From contig JAGGNK010006224.1 in the NCBI GenBank assembly GCA_017590115.1, forward strand, positions 773,592-837,591: a DNA stretch of 64,000 nucleotides. Direction: 5' to 3'. Position numbers and translations under genes: made by a program. This document shows, piece by piece, positions 44,500 through 55,907 of the stretch; positions within the stretch are counted from its first letter, which is position 1, and every line of letters starts with the position of its first letter. This DNA is from Montifringilla adamsi (taxonomy: Eukaryota > Chordata > Aves > Passeriformes > Passeridae). The notes below the pieces were generated by a model that saw nothing but the letters and a program-made list of their open reading frames with translations, searched no databases and was not told where the DNA came from.

Positions 44500-46119
44500 G
44501 CAAGCAAACACCACATCTGGACTTTGCCAGACCCAGCAATGAGAAAGCGCCTTCTGTAAACTCACACCAAGAACCTGGGCTGCTGACTTTTGCTTCTTAG
44601 TGAAAAGGCCAGCATTTTTGTTGAGGGGCCTGTGGCCGTAAGTGGCAGGCTGCCTGCTGAGGTTCCGCATGGCGCAGGATGCCTTCCACAACCAAGCTGC
44701 CACCACTGCAAATTCAGCTGCCTTGAGAGTCCCAAGCGCCTCCTGAAACCTGACATCAGGAACCTGCGCTGGTGAGTTTTATTTCCTAAGGAAAAGGCTG
44801 GCATTTGTCAGAAGCCTGTGGCCCAGAGCATCCAGCTGCCTGCTGAGATTCGGCATGGCACAAGATGGCTTCCTGACCCATGCTGCCACCACCAAAACTC
44901 AGGCTGCTTTGACACTCCCAAATGCCTCCTGTAAAATGACATCAGCAACATGGGCTAGTGAGTTTTGTTTCCTAGGGAAAAGGCTGGCATTTTTGTTCAG
45001 GGACCTGTGGCCCTGAGTATCCAACTACCTGCTCAGGTTCCACACTGCACAGGATGCCTCCCAGACTCAAACTGTCACAACCACAAATTCAGGCTGCTTT
45101 GAGAATACCAAGCACCTCTGGTAAAATGAGATCTGCAAGTTTTGTTTTGTGGGGAAAAGAATGGCATTTTTGTTGAGAGGCCTGTGGCCCTGAGTGGCCG
45201 GCTGCCTGCTAAGGTTCTGTCCAGAGCAGGATGCCTTCCACAACCAATCTGCCACCACCACAAACTCAGGCTGGTATGAGAATCCCAAGCACCAGCTGTA
45301 AAATGAGATCTGCAACCCGGGCTGGTGAATTTGATTTCCTAGGGAAAAGGCTGGCATTTAGTGTTCGGGGTCCTGTGGGCCTGAGTGGCCAGCTACCTGC
45401 TCAGGTTCCGCATGGCGCAGGATGCTTCCCAGATCCAAGCAGCCACCACGACAAACTCAGGCTGCTATGAGAGTCCCAAGCACCTCCAGCCAATTGACAT
45501 CAGCAACCCGGTCTGGTGAGTTTTGTTTCCTAGGGGAAAGGCCCAGCACTGGTGTTCAGGGGCCTGTGGCCATGAGTGGCCGGCTGCCTGTTGAGGTTCT
45601 ACACGGTGCAGGATGCCTCCCGCACCCAAGCTGCCACCATGGCAAACTCAGGCTCCTTTGAGATTCCCAAGCACATCCTGGACACTGATATCAGGAACCT
45701 GGGCTGGTGAGTTTTGTTTCCTAGGGAAATGGCTGGCATTGTTGTCCAGAGACCTGTAGCCCTGAGTTACCAGCTGCCTGCTGAGGTTCCACAAGGCGCA
45801 GGATTCCTTCCAGACCAAAGCTGTGTACCAAAGGAAACTCAGGCTGCTTGAGAGTCCCAAGCGCCTCCTGCCAACTGACATCAGCAACATGGGCTGGTGA
45901 GTTTGGTTTCCTAGGGAATAGGCCGGCATTGTTGTTCAGGGGCCTGTGGGCCTACTTGACCGGCTACCTGCTGAGGTTCGGCATGGCACAGGATGCTTCC
46001 TATATCCAAGCAGCCACCAGAACAAATTCAGGCTGCTTTGAGATTCCCAAGCACCTCCAGCCAATTGAGATCAGCAATATGGGCCATTAAGTTTTGTTTC
46101 TAGGAGAAAAGGCCGGCAT
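44500..46119 (+). repeat. 190-bp satellite array, forward-oriented half
   Basis: Tandem units with period about 190 bp. Using the landmark GGCAT (within AAAAGGCTGGCAT) the copies sit at 44611, 44800, 44986, 45163, 45353, 45545, 45735, 45925 and 46115, with spacings 189, 186, 177, 190, 192, 190, 190 and 190. Each unit reads GTGAGTTTTGTTTCCTAGGG, then the landmark, GGGGCCTGTGGCC-TGAGTGG, CCGGCTGCCTGCTGAGGTTC, CGCATGGCGCAGGATGCCTC, AAGCTGCCACCA, CTCAGGCTGCTTTGAGA, and CCCAAGCGCCTCCTG. Units are GC-rich against the AT-rich surroundings and differ by scattered substitutions. The first unit is partial and degenerate. Open frames through the array are a by-product of the period. Confidence 0.95.
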
Positions 46120-46134
46120 TAGGAAATAAAACTC
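46105..46134. repeat. Head-to-head inversion point of the satellite
   Basis: The forward unit ends TTTTGTTTCTAGGAGAAAA then GGCCGGCATT (to about 46119) and is followed at once by AGGAAATAAAACTCACCAGC, the reverse complement of the same part of the unit. About 15 nt of spacer separate the inverted arms, so the two halves can pair over more than 1 kb. Confidence 0.9.
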
Positions 46135-48088
46135 ACCAGCCCATGTTGCTGATGTCAGTTAGCAGGAGGCGCTTGGGACTCTCAAAGCAGCCTGAGTTTG
46201 TCATGGTGGCTGCTTGGATCATGGAAGCATCCTGCGCCATGCGGAACCTGAGCAGGTAACCGGCCACGCAGGCCCACAGGACTCTGAACAATAAATGCCA
46301 GCCTTTACCCCAGGAAACAAAACTCACCAGCCCAGGGTCCTGGTATCTGTTTGCAGGAGATGCTTGGTATTCTCAAAGCGGCCTGTTTGCGGTGGTGGTA
46401 ATAGTATTCAGGAACACATAATCATGGAATGATTATATGCAGGTGCTTTTATTGAAAGGCTCTGGGTTTCAGGGGTAGAGACCCAGATCTGACTCCGCCA
46501 TGGGTTTGGGATGAACATCTTCTTATATTCTATTGCTACATAACTTACATATTAATTATTAAACTTACATTGATCTATTGTATACATTGATTTCATCCAA
46601 GCATAGGTTTCTCGTGATCCCCCCTCAAACTCTTGAACATACTTTCTCATGATTCTTCTTACGATTAAACAATAATCATCTCTAAACAATCTATATATAA
46701 TATATCTAACAATATATCAATATAACAATATCTAACAATTATACCATTTATCATATACTGGTTACGCTGGTGCTGTTTCAGATGATCTGGCAAACACAAG
46801 GCCTAATGTTTCCCAGGGCCATTTTTAACATTTTCCCAGGGCCTACTAAGCCTAGCTTTCTTTCTAACTCCCCAAGTTTTCGGTTTTAAAATCTCTTATT
46901 ATCAGTGGCAGCTTGGGTCAGGGAGGCATCCTGCGCAATGCAGAACTCCAGCATCAGCCAGCCACATAGCCACAGGACCCTGTACGCGAAATGCTTCCCT
47001 TTTCCCCAGGAAACAAAACTCACCATCCCAGGCTGCAGATCTCATTTTACAGGAGGCGCTTGGGATTCTCAAAGTAGCCTGAGATTGTCATGGTGGCAGC
47101 TTAGATCTGGGATACATCCTACGCCATGTGGAACCTGAGCAGGCAGGCCACCACTCAGGGCCACAGGTACCTGAACAAAAATGCCAGCCTTTTCCCTAGG
47201 AAACAAAACTCACCAGACCAGGTTGCAGATCTCATTTTACCGGAGGTGCTTGGTATTCTCAAAGCAGCCTGAATTTGCTTTTGTGACACCTTGGGTCAGG
47301 GAGGCATTTTGCGCCGTGCTGAATCTGAGCACGCAGCTTGGTACTCAGGGGTATGAGCCCCTAACCACACATGACAGCTTTTTCCCTCGGAAACAAAACT
47401 CACTAGCCCAGTTTCCAGATGTCATTTTACAGCAGGCACTTGTTACTGTCAAAGCAGCCTGAGTTTGTCGTGGTGGCAGCTTGGATCTGGGAGATATCCT
47501 GCGCCATGTGGAACTTCAGCAGGCAGCCGGCCCCACAGGTGCACAGGAACCCAAACACTAAATGCCGGCCTTTTCCCTAGGGAATAATACTCACCAGCCC
47601 AGGTTCCTGGTGTCAGTTTGCAGGAGGCGCTTGTGACTCTCAAAGCAGCCTGAATTTGCTTTCGTGGCATCCTGGGTCAGGGAGGCATCCTGCGCCGTGT
47701 GCAACATCAGTAGGCAGTCAGCCACGTAGGCCCACAGGTCCCTGTACACTCAATCCCGGCCTTTCCCCCCGGAAACAAAACTCACCAGACCAGGTTCCAG
47801 ATCTCATTTTACAGGAGGTACTTCTAATTCTCAAAGCACCCAAGTTTGTCATAATGGCTTCTTGAGTCTGGGAGGCATTCTGCGCCTTGCAGAACCTCAG
47901 CAGGCAGCCGGCCACTCAAGGGCCACAGGCCCATGTACATCAATGCTGGCCTTTTCCCTCAGAAGCAAAACTCACCATCTGAGCTTCCTGATGTCAATTT
48001 GCCGGAGGCAATTGGGACTCTCAAAGCAGCTTTTGTTTGTCCTGGTGGCAACTTGTATCTGGGAAGCGTCCTGTGGCGTGCGAATCAG
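46120..48088 (-). repeat. 190-bp satellite array, inverted half (split by an LTR)
   Basis: The same monomer in reverse orientation. The landmark ATGCC occurs at 46295, then 46991, 47181, 47371, 47562, 47753 and 47943; later spacings are 190, 190, 191, 191 and 190. The 46295-46991 gap becomes about 186 bp once the inserted LTR is removed. The array fades out at about 48088 (GGGAAGCGTCCTGTGGCGTG). Together the two halves hold about 15 units. Confidence 0.95.
46399..46904 (-). mobile_element. 506-bp solo LTR inserted in a satellite monomer
   Basis: It breaks the satellite motif GTGGTGGCAGC. GTGG occurs immediately before (46395-46398) and after (46905-46908), consistent with a 4-bp target duplication. 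On the minus strand it begins TGATAATAAGAGATTTTAAA and contains AATAAAAGCACCTGC (poly(A) signal, 46448-46453 reversed) near its 3' end, then ends GAATACTATTA. It is AT-rich, unlike the satellite. The 4-bp duplication and length suit an avian ERV LTR; the family is not identified. Confidence 0.75.
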
Positions 48089-49584
48089 TATCAAGCTTGA
48101 TCAGGGAAGATGAGCTTTGGCAATTATTATTTTCTGATTAAATAACTTTAAAACCCCCCATCATCATCAGTGACTTGTGGGGGAGTTCAACATGTTTCAG
48201 AAGGAAGAACTAATACATAAATAGTTTGAATTTTACAAAAACCAGAATTTGTCAAAAATCATCAGGAACTGATTAAATTACAGAGTGCCAGGCACTGTCT
48301 CATGGTTGCTTCACATCAGAAACTCCATGTAACAGAGACAAAGTCTTCAGAGGATTTGCTAGCAAAGATAACATGTATGTCTGTACAAATAATATCTGTG
48401 AGAGTTTATCAGTTTAAATAGTTGGGGTTTTTTTAATGACAGACAGAAGAAAATCTTTATTTTCTACAGGTCTCCTACAACTCTTTCTAGTTTAATTTCT
48501 CCAGAACCAATGAGGCCTCCAGATGCTGAAACTTTCACAATTCATCTTCATTTCCATTTTAAAAGCAATAGTTTCCTAAATCTTAACATCAGGTCTGACT
48601 TTCCATAAAACCCATGGTTTAGGCCTCCCTTAAACTCATTCATTTTGCATCTCTCAGAAAAACAGCTAAGTTAGGCTGTCTACAAATAACATTTCAAATT
48701 CTTGTGGGTACACAAGTGGGAGTACATTTATGTCCCAGAAACTGTTTAAAGGTTTTTTCCTGTTTTATTTCATAGGCCTAATTTTGTATTCTTCATCTTG
48801 TTTTCTACTCATTCATGTTGATGATATCAACAGCTTAGTAACAACTACTTCCACAATATAGCATGGTTGGACTTTTCAAACTGTTTTCAAGTTAACTGGT
48901 CTCTTAGAACCTTTTCATGTGATATCAAATAGGTCATCTATCTTTATATTTTGTTATTTTAAAAACCACTATGGATAAGCCTGAAAAGCAAGAGGAAGAA
49001 AAATAAAAACTGTGAGGAAATAGGCAGTTAGCTATGTTAGCTAGTCCATTTCAAGATTTTAAATGCTCGTCTATTTAAGAGATACCAGGTCTGAAAAAAT
49101 CACAGGGGTTTTTACACAGTTTTGAAGGCTACTTGGATCAAAACAGTAGATATATCAACTGGTACTCTTTTGAGCAACGTTGCAGAAATTAACCAATATG
49201 GAAGATATAACGGCAATCAAAACCTACATTTGGACATTTAATAAAGTACAGGAAACATGATACTTTCTCCAAATATTTCCCTACTCTATAAAAATAGGAG
49301 CAGGAGTGTTTGCATAGGCAAGTAAATACAAGTATTATTATTAAAGAAATTGAATTGAAACTAAATTTACTTGTGTTTGTAGGTATAGTTGGATATAATT
49401 CTAAATTATATGAGAACTTACTGTTTTTTCCTACCTATTCTACTGTTTCTGGAGATATGGTATAAATAGAAAAATAAAATTAAGGATCCCAAGAAGGATC
49501 CTGTTCAGAGTTTTCTAGCAAAGAGTACTCTTAATCCTAATTCTCGTATGTATTTCTAGAAGGATGTAGAAAATTGAAGAAACG
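48089..49584. other. Intergenic, nothing recognised
   Basis: 1.5 kb of AT-rich DNA between the satellite and the next LTR. An acceptor-like string at about 48465-48479 is followed by about 125 nt of open frame, but no family match or donor was recognised. Confidence 0.6.
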
Positions 49585-50032
49585 TGTTTCCTGGGCTGTC
49601 GGGGTCTGCTCCGGCTAGCTATAGACCCTTGCCCACACGATACTTCATAGACAAAAGTAAAAGATTAGAGAAGCGCTCTCCTCTACATGGGAAACGTTGT
49701 CCTTTATTCCAAGACACACCTCAGGCGGACAAACCCATGGGAGAAACGAGGGTGTTTCCTGGCAGTAGGGAGCTTTTATACCCCCCGGGATGGGGACAGA
49801 GGGAGAGGTCCACAGCCAATGGAATACCAGTGAGGAGTGGCAAGGGGAGGGGCAACCCAGGGGAGAGACCATCAGGTGGTACCTGGACAGGTGAGGGAAA
49901 GACCATGTGATGGGGAAAAGGGGTAACAAACCACAGGATATAACATAAGCTATACAGTGCAATACAAAACTATTCTGTGCAAATTCCCAATCACCCAGTG
50001 CAAGAGAACAACTAAACTGGTGCACCACAACA
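49585..50032 (-). mobile_element. LTR, antisense, 448 bp
   Basis: The plus strand runs TGTTTCCTGGGCTG ... GCACCACAACA, so the minus strand has TGTTGTGG...CAGGAAACA ends. The minus strand shows a TATA box GGTATAAAAGC (49774-49780 reversed) and a poly(A) signal GGAATAAAGG (49703-49708 reversed) about 70 bp apart, the normal U3-R layout. Its right edge abuts the ERV-L fragment exactly; its left flank is not ERV-L, and the flanking hexamers GAAACG and CTACTG do not match. Confidence 0.75.
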
Positions 50033-51720
50033 CTACTGAAGAAGGGTCCTTTGAAAGACTAGGCAAGGTATTTAATTGTTTAATGTCTTCTGTCTCCACA
50101 GCAGCTATCCCAAAAGCCCAACAAAGTCCTTTTGAGTCTTTGAAATAACCATACTTGGTAATCTATACCAAGAATACACGGAGCCTCTGAACTAGTCAAA
50201 ATAGGTTATTTTTTTCCATTCCTTCCCAGTCAAGGTCACCTCAGCTTCTAACAGAGTCAGCTGCTGAGACCCCATGTTGCCCCAGCAATGGAAACAAGTT
50301 CTGTCCCCACAATGTCATGATGGCATCAGAATATATTGTGTGCCACTGTCAGTCAAAGCTTTGTATTTCTGTGGTTCTGATGCACCAGGATATTGTATCC
50401 AGACAATCCAATAGACATGATTTTCCCGTGTCTCCATCAGGCTAGAGGCAGAGCCCCTCTAGTTCTGGCTATTATTCACCCCCTGGGCATAGAGTCTGGA
50501 TGTCCCTTCAAAGGGATCTGACATGTGATCTTAACTTCTGTTCTGCCCAGGAACACACCCACAGGAAACTGGACCTAAATTAATTCTTGCCAAGTTTCCT
50601 TTGTTAGTAGTTTCTTTTTTTAGTTTATGTACTCATGCTGCTAAGATGGAAGTGAGTTTTCCATCCCATCTTGTCATGTCTTCTCCATATTCACAGAACA
50701 AGAACCAGAGCTTGCCTTGTGGAGAGTACTCCCTCTCCCTAGCTGTGGGATGCCTACTTCAGATAGCAGGGATTCTGGTCTGTACTGGTAAAATGTGAGA
50801 AAGGCCCTCCCTAAGCTCCTTTCTGAGTTTCTGATGGCTCTCTGATAGCTCTCTTCAATCCTCTCTTCCAATTTCCACATCCACTCAGTCAGGTCTTTTT
50901 CCAAGGCTGAGACTTTGGCTCAGGTTGGCATGTGGACAGTGTCTTCATATGTCTGTAGCCTTCTTGTGTCATAGTACTCAGTGTCTCATTTTCCTTATTC
51001 CATTGCAGCATCACTAGGAAGTGGGAGTACATTTATGTCCCAAGCTGTGCAAGTTTCAGCCACATGAGTGTTGTACAGGGTCTGGAATTCTTTTGTGTTC
51101 ATTATTTGAGAAAATTATCACAATCACAGCCAGTTCTTTCAAACTTTGGATTCCTTGCTTGATGGCTTTCCAAGGGCCTTGATGCTGCTGGAGGTATTCT
51201 TGGCAAAGGTATCTGTCCTCAAAAATTGCTAAGAGTTGCATCCAGAGTCTGAGATTTTGAGCCTCCTTGCAATCCCCTGGTTGATACACATATCACACAA
51301 CAGAAATCCCAAGTGCCTTGCTTCAGTGCCATCCAAAATTGTAGGATCACCTGCAGTGTCCCAGTCCCTTGTTTTCAGGGCATATCGGGAGATAGAAGGC
51401 AATACAGGCTTTGGAAGTATCCACTGGTAAGGTAAGGTGTTACTTCTTGGCTGTTTACTAGTTTCCTTTTTCCCTTTGGCTCATGCTTCTTTTGTCAAGG
51501 CCACAGTGCAGACTGAATCTTTAGAGGATTGCCTTTTCTTTGAGTTAGATTTTTACTGTCTTTTAGGAGAGGGGGAGAGAGGATGCAGTTGGAAGGGAGG
51601 TACTGAAGAGCTGTTATTTTCCTTCAATGAAAACCATTGTGGATTATGGAGATCTCAGGACATCTCTTCCATATTCCTAACACACTTGATGCCATGATGC
51701 CACATGACCAGGAGTAAAAC
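50033..51720 (-). pseudogene. ERV-L gag/protease remnant, antisense
   Basis: Reversed, 50040-50500 aligns by eye with the protease-to-pol part of the + strand ERV-L at 58120-58550 (shared AGAACTAGAGGGGCTCT, GGCACACAATRTA-CCTGATGC and GGGATAGCTGCTGTGGAGAC). The minus-strand frames at 50674-50904 (helical, E/R-rich) and 51056-51289 (QGIQSLKELAV) look like gag. Stops and frameshifts break the frames throughout. Sequence ends abruptly at the LTR at 50032, where pol would continue. No 5' LTR was found to the right. An old, defective endogenous retroviral copy. Confidence 0.8.
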
Positions 51721-53943
51721 AGTAGATTAATTTAGCTCTTAAAGTGCCAGTGGAAGCTTCCATTGTCTTCAGGGCATTTCCTGTGCCTGAGTTGATACAC
51801 AATCTATCTTTAATGGAAAATGTTCTGATATGACCACATTTTTGAATACTTAACATGATGCATCTGTGACTTTCTCAAAGAGATTAACTCAAGGACATGT
51901 CTAAAGTTATCAATTTGATATAGTAAGCAGATTCATCTTTCCTTTTGCATCAGCTTGCATTATTTCTTCTTCTCTTGGATACTGTTTTAATTTACTTATG
52001 TTTTAATGATATGGGCAATTTTTCTGAAGTCAAGTTATGGTAGAAATTACTCATAACAGTTAGTATTTGAACAAATTAACATTTATTCTTCATGACCTTC
52101 TTCCTGAATACAAACCTGTGTTTGAATACTGTAGAATAAAGGAGAACAAGATACTGCACAAATACCTGGGGGGATATCTGACTTAACTGTCTCACTGGTA
52201 ACATGGAAAGAGAGCTAATTTGCCTGCCTGTTCATCATATGTCAATAATAATATTTATAAAGTATTCAGTGCTATGGTTTGGACAGTTTTGTAGCAATAT
52301 ATTGATATTTAAAAGTAGTGCAGCCTCTTCTCTTACCTAATTTTGTCTTTGAGTTTGTCAAATATATTCTCTAAAAAAAAATCGGAAACTTTCAGTTGAC
52401 TTGCTTTTCCTCTGATTTTATATCCTGTGCTTCTCTAATAAAAAGATGTTAACCCAGACAAAAAACAGATCACTCTGAAAGTATGTAATGTAAAATGTTA
52501 ACAGGCTTTTGTCCATTATTGGAATAATTAAATGTAGTCAAGAGACACTTCAGTGGAAACACATCTTGTAAAATATTTCCGGGGTCTATTTAGCCAGAGC
52601 TGCTAGGCAGCATGCACAGCACCATAATGTGCAGTGTAGACTTTGAAGATGATTGCAGAAACAAAGTGCTCAAGATGGTCAGAGCAAAAATAACAGTTGT
52701 GTGTATCCCAGGCTCTAATCTGACTCAGATGCAAAACCAAGAAATGGGTAAATATCTCTCTTCAATTCTCTCTGTAATGAATTTCAGCATTCTATCAACT
52801 TGTTATCAAATGCAGAAACTTATAATCCTCAAGTGTTACATCTTCTGAGATCTCTCATGCATTACCTATAACTTTTACCTATTTATTTTCAAAATGATAT
52901 GCTGTTGTGATGCCTGTTGTTTGAAGTGACAAATAAGAACTTTTCAATAGTGAAATCCTTTAATTTTTTACCATTTCAGGAGTATTTTCCATCTCTGTTT
53001 CAGAGAAAATGATGATCTGAAATATGTGCAGAGGTCAAAGGATGTGCATGTTCCAGATTTACATTTATGAAAGGGAATGTAGTATCTGTGGGTTTGTAAG
53101 CATACGTACATTCTTGCACTGAAATCACTGAGCCATTTGCCTGAAAAGAGCCCTTTGTTTTTGCATTCCTACTGCAATAAGCTACACATGAAGTAGCCCA
53201 TGCAGAGCAGTATGATGGAGTTGTAGTCCAGAGGATGTAGTGAAAAGTCTTCTGTTTCCCAGCATTAATTTTTCCCACAGCATTATCACACTAAATTCTT
53301 GTAAAAGTATATTTCTATGCATTTAGGTTGTTCTCTCTTGGTTGTATTGACAGAGACATTTGTGCTGCTGGGAACTGACTAGGACTGGCAAATTAAAAAA
53401 AAAAATTAAAAAAAATAGTTACTTTTCATCCATTATATAATTATTTGGGATGCTGTTAAAACTATTCAACTGATTGCACTTATGGGTTGGGAAGAGGTGG
53501 TTATAGGGGGTGAAGATCAAGGCCAACTGATACCATCAGTGCTGCAAACTGTGGTGGTGAAACATCCATTACGTGCCACCCATGGGATTAGGTAAGCACA
53601 GCAGTCTTGGGCCTGTACACAGAGGTGGCCTGGGGCTGGAATTTGAGCACAGCTACTATGGGCGAGAGGAATCATCAAAATAGACTTCATGAGACATTCA
53701 TAAAAAGAAGAGTAGTGGTTTATTTTTAAATGAATGATGACCCATTTCAATCTTCAAAATCCTGAGCTGGTATGCTAAACTTGAGCTGTTCTTCCTCTGT
53801 TAATCTGTAGAGACTGAACTGAGAGAAAGAGAAAAGAAATTTGTATTGTGTGCTAGATCAGAACATTCTGGTATTTAAAAGTGTTTAAGAACATCCATAT
53901 CATCTTCAGAGAAATTTCAACTGGATTCTAAACTTCTGTTGTA

Positions 53944-53986
53944 ATACTACTACTACTAATGATGACGATGATGATGATAATTATGA
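53944..53986. repeat. Trinucleotide microsatellite (TAC/GAT)
   Basis: TACTACTACTACTAATGATG followed by ACGATGATGATGATAAT: two neighbouring trinucleotide runs. Confidence 0.85.
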
Positions 53987-55106
53987 TAAGAGTAATGAAA
54001 ATATGAGAGAGAGAGAAATAACATCCACGAGAAACAAGTGATGAACAATATCATTGCTCTCCTCCTGCTGACTGATGCCTACTCTGTCACCAAGTAATGA
54101 CCACTGGCTCCAGTTTAGATACTGGGCATGACATTCTATGACATAGAGTATGCCTTTGGCCAGTTTGGATCAACTGTCCTGGCTATGCTCCCTCCCAGCT
54201 TCTTGTGCACCTGCTCACTGTCAGAGTACAGGAAACTCCAAAGTCTGTGTTTTGGAGTAAGTACTACTTATCAACAACAAAATCATCAAATGTGTTATCA
54301 ACATTATACTCATATTAAACCCAAAATACAGCGTAGTACCAGCTAAGAAGAAAATCAACTCTAGTCCAGGAAAAAAACCCCATCTCATACAGCCGTATTT
54401 TGAATTAATAACAGCAGGGAAGTAGTCAAGGCTCTCAAAGGTCTTTATTTCATATATGCATCATATATACTAAGCAATTTTTTTTAATGTGGTGATTTTC
54501 CACCATCTGCATCTGACTCAACTTTAAACATGCATCTTGACCAGTTGAATCAAGTTACCTGATTCTGAGGCTTTAAACAGTCTTTTTCCTTCCTTCTAAG
54601 AATGGTCTAGAGAAGAAAAAAATTTAAGAAGTTTGTGCTTAATTGAAAAAGGAATACTAATACCAATGTGCTCTTCAGAAGACATCTAGTATTTGCCTTA
54701 CAAAGGATTAGCCACCTGGCTTCATTTGCATACCTCCCATTTCTGTATTTGTGCAGAAAATCCTTCATCCTCTTCCCCATCTCTGAAAGGAATGAAGAGT
54801 TACATACAAAAGCATTGCTGTGAATAATTTGCAACTAACAAACGAGACTGGAGTGTGTCTGATGCTGGTTTTTGTGTTTCTCTGCAGCGGCAGCTGGCCT
54901 CGGAGGGGAAAGACGATCACCCCTTCAGTTAAGATCCGCTGAGGGAAGGACTGGAAAATAACTGATGGAGCAGTATGGAGAAAGCCTTTTCTTCTTCCCA
55001 GTATGCCACTGGGAGCTGTAGTATTTTGTCCACAGCTCTTTCCCAAAACATTCCTTCTATATTGCCTTGAGTGATGGTCAGTTTTTTACTCCGGACACAG
55101 TTATAC

Positions 55107-55157
55107 CAGAATTATACCTGTATCAGAACTATACCTGTATCAGTATTATGCCTGTAT
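55107..55157. repeat. 17-bp tandem repeat, three copies
   Basis: Units CAGAATTATACCTGTAT, CAGAACTATACCTGTAT and CAGTATTATGCCTGTAT in direct tandem, with one and three differences from the first copy. Confidence 0.9.
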
Positions 55158-55786
55158 CAGAGCAGGGTGTGGTTAGTCACCTGATCCCCTCAGAAGCTAC
55201 AACTCCTTCAACTGTTTTGGATAGCCAAAAAACAGAATTAAAAGATAAGAGCACCCATACCAAGAAAGCATTATTTACTGAGTTCTTGGTGTAGCATCTT
55301 AGGTTACGGTCATAAGAAATCACCACCAATATTTTTTTTCTGTGAAATCAGGATTCCCTTCTGTACTCATACTAGTTTTCTATCAGTAAAAAATTTATCA
55401 GTTATTTTCTACATTTGTCAGAGCCCCAGAGATCCCACTGTTCATTACAGTGGGATGACAGGGACCATTTTCTCTTCTAAGCAGCACCAAAGAAATGGGG
55501 AGCACAGCAGCTCTTCAAGACTGCTAGTGTGGACAAGTAAGCCTGTAAAGTTTCTGAGCAAGACTGAGCAATATTTCTTTTTGCATTTCTTAGTATCTCT
55601 TTTAAAAGAGGAATCATGTGTGTTGGAGAAATAAGACAGTCTTTCAGAGTTGTCTGATTTAATGATCAGAGAAACCACTTCACAAATATCCTGGTCAAGG
55701 ATTCTAATTACCTTATTAGGTAAGATTTTTGTCATTCTTCCCTCCAAGAGCCGACAATTAATTTTTTTGATCCTTTGGATTTTCAG

Positions 55787-55907
55787 AATTGACAAGCCGA
55801 AAGCCTTATCACTGTTATTGCATACAGAAGATATCAGTCATCCAGCCAAGGCCTGGGATCTCCATCATCGCTGGACTATGTCTCTACTAGAAGAGTTCTT
55901 CAGACAG
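55787..55907 (+). pseudogene. Orphan PDE1C-like exon (121 nt), broken donor
   Basis: After an acceptor-like TCCTTTGGATTTTCAG, 40 open codons read IDKPKALSLLLHTEDISHPA then KAWDLHHRWTMSLLEEFFRQ. This is the PDE1 (Ca2+/calmodulin-dependent phosphodiesterase) catalytic exon around the metal-binding Asp of A-D-I-S-H-P; KAWDLHHRWTMSLLEEFFRQ fits PDE1C best among PDE1A/B/C as I recall them. The metal-ligand Asp is kept; the usual Ala before it is Glu. Where CAG|GTAAAG would be expected, the sequence is CAG|ATAAAG, so the donor looks destroyed by one change. No other PDE1 exon was found on either strand. It is not part of PDE10A, whose own ACDL exon is at 27.2 kb. Best read as a displaced genomic fragment; an active exon is possible but unlikely. 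Confidence 0.85.

Larger units (their letters stand above)
51721..55786. other. Intergenic, mostly unrecognised
   Basis: About 4 kb of AT-rich DNA with no gene I can support. It contains a trinucleotide repeat (TAC/GAT, about 53944-53986), a 17-bp tandem repeat (55107-55157), and A-rich runs at 52372-52381 and 53394-53416. A GC-rich segment at 54886-54930 has an acceptor-like start but meets a stop after 14 codons. Confidence 0.6.

Noticed and set aside
44590..47915. Many 60-96-codon frames in both directions
   Set aside because: All lie in the 190-bp satellite, where the repeat itself keeps similar frames open; they repeat the same peptide each period.
44500..48088. CENP-B box in the 190-bp monomer
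   Set aside because: No TTCG....A..CGGG pattern was found in the units I read, so a CENP-B-type site is not claimed.
48480..48608. About 125-nt open segment after a TTTATTTTCTACAG acceptor-like site
   Set aside because: No recognised protein similarity and it ends at a stop without a donor; insufficient for a call.
54886..54930. Exon-like segment after TTTCTCTGCAG (RQLASEGKDDHPFS)
   Set aside because: Stops after 14 codons, has no family match and no donor; not supported as an exon of PDE1 or of anything else.
55445..55795. 116-codon minus-strand frame upstream of the orphan exon
   Set aside because: Covers the intron-like pyrimidine tract of the PDE1-like exon in antisense; no domain seen.
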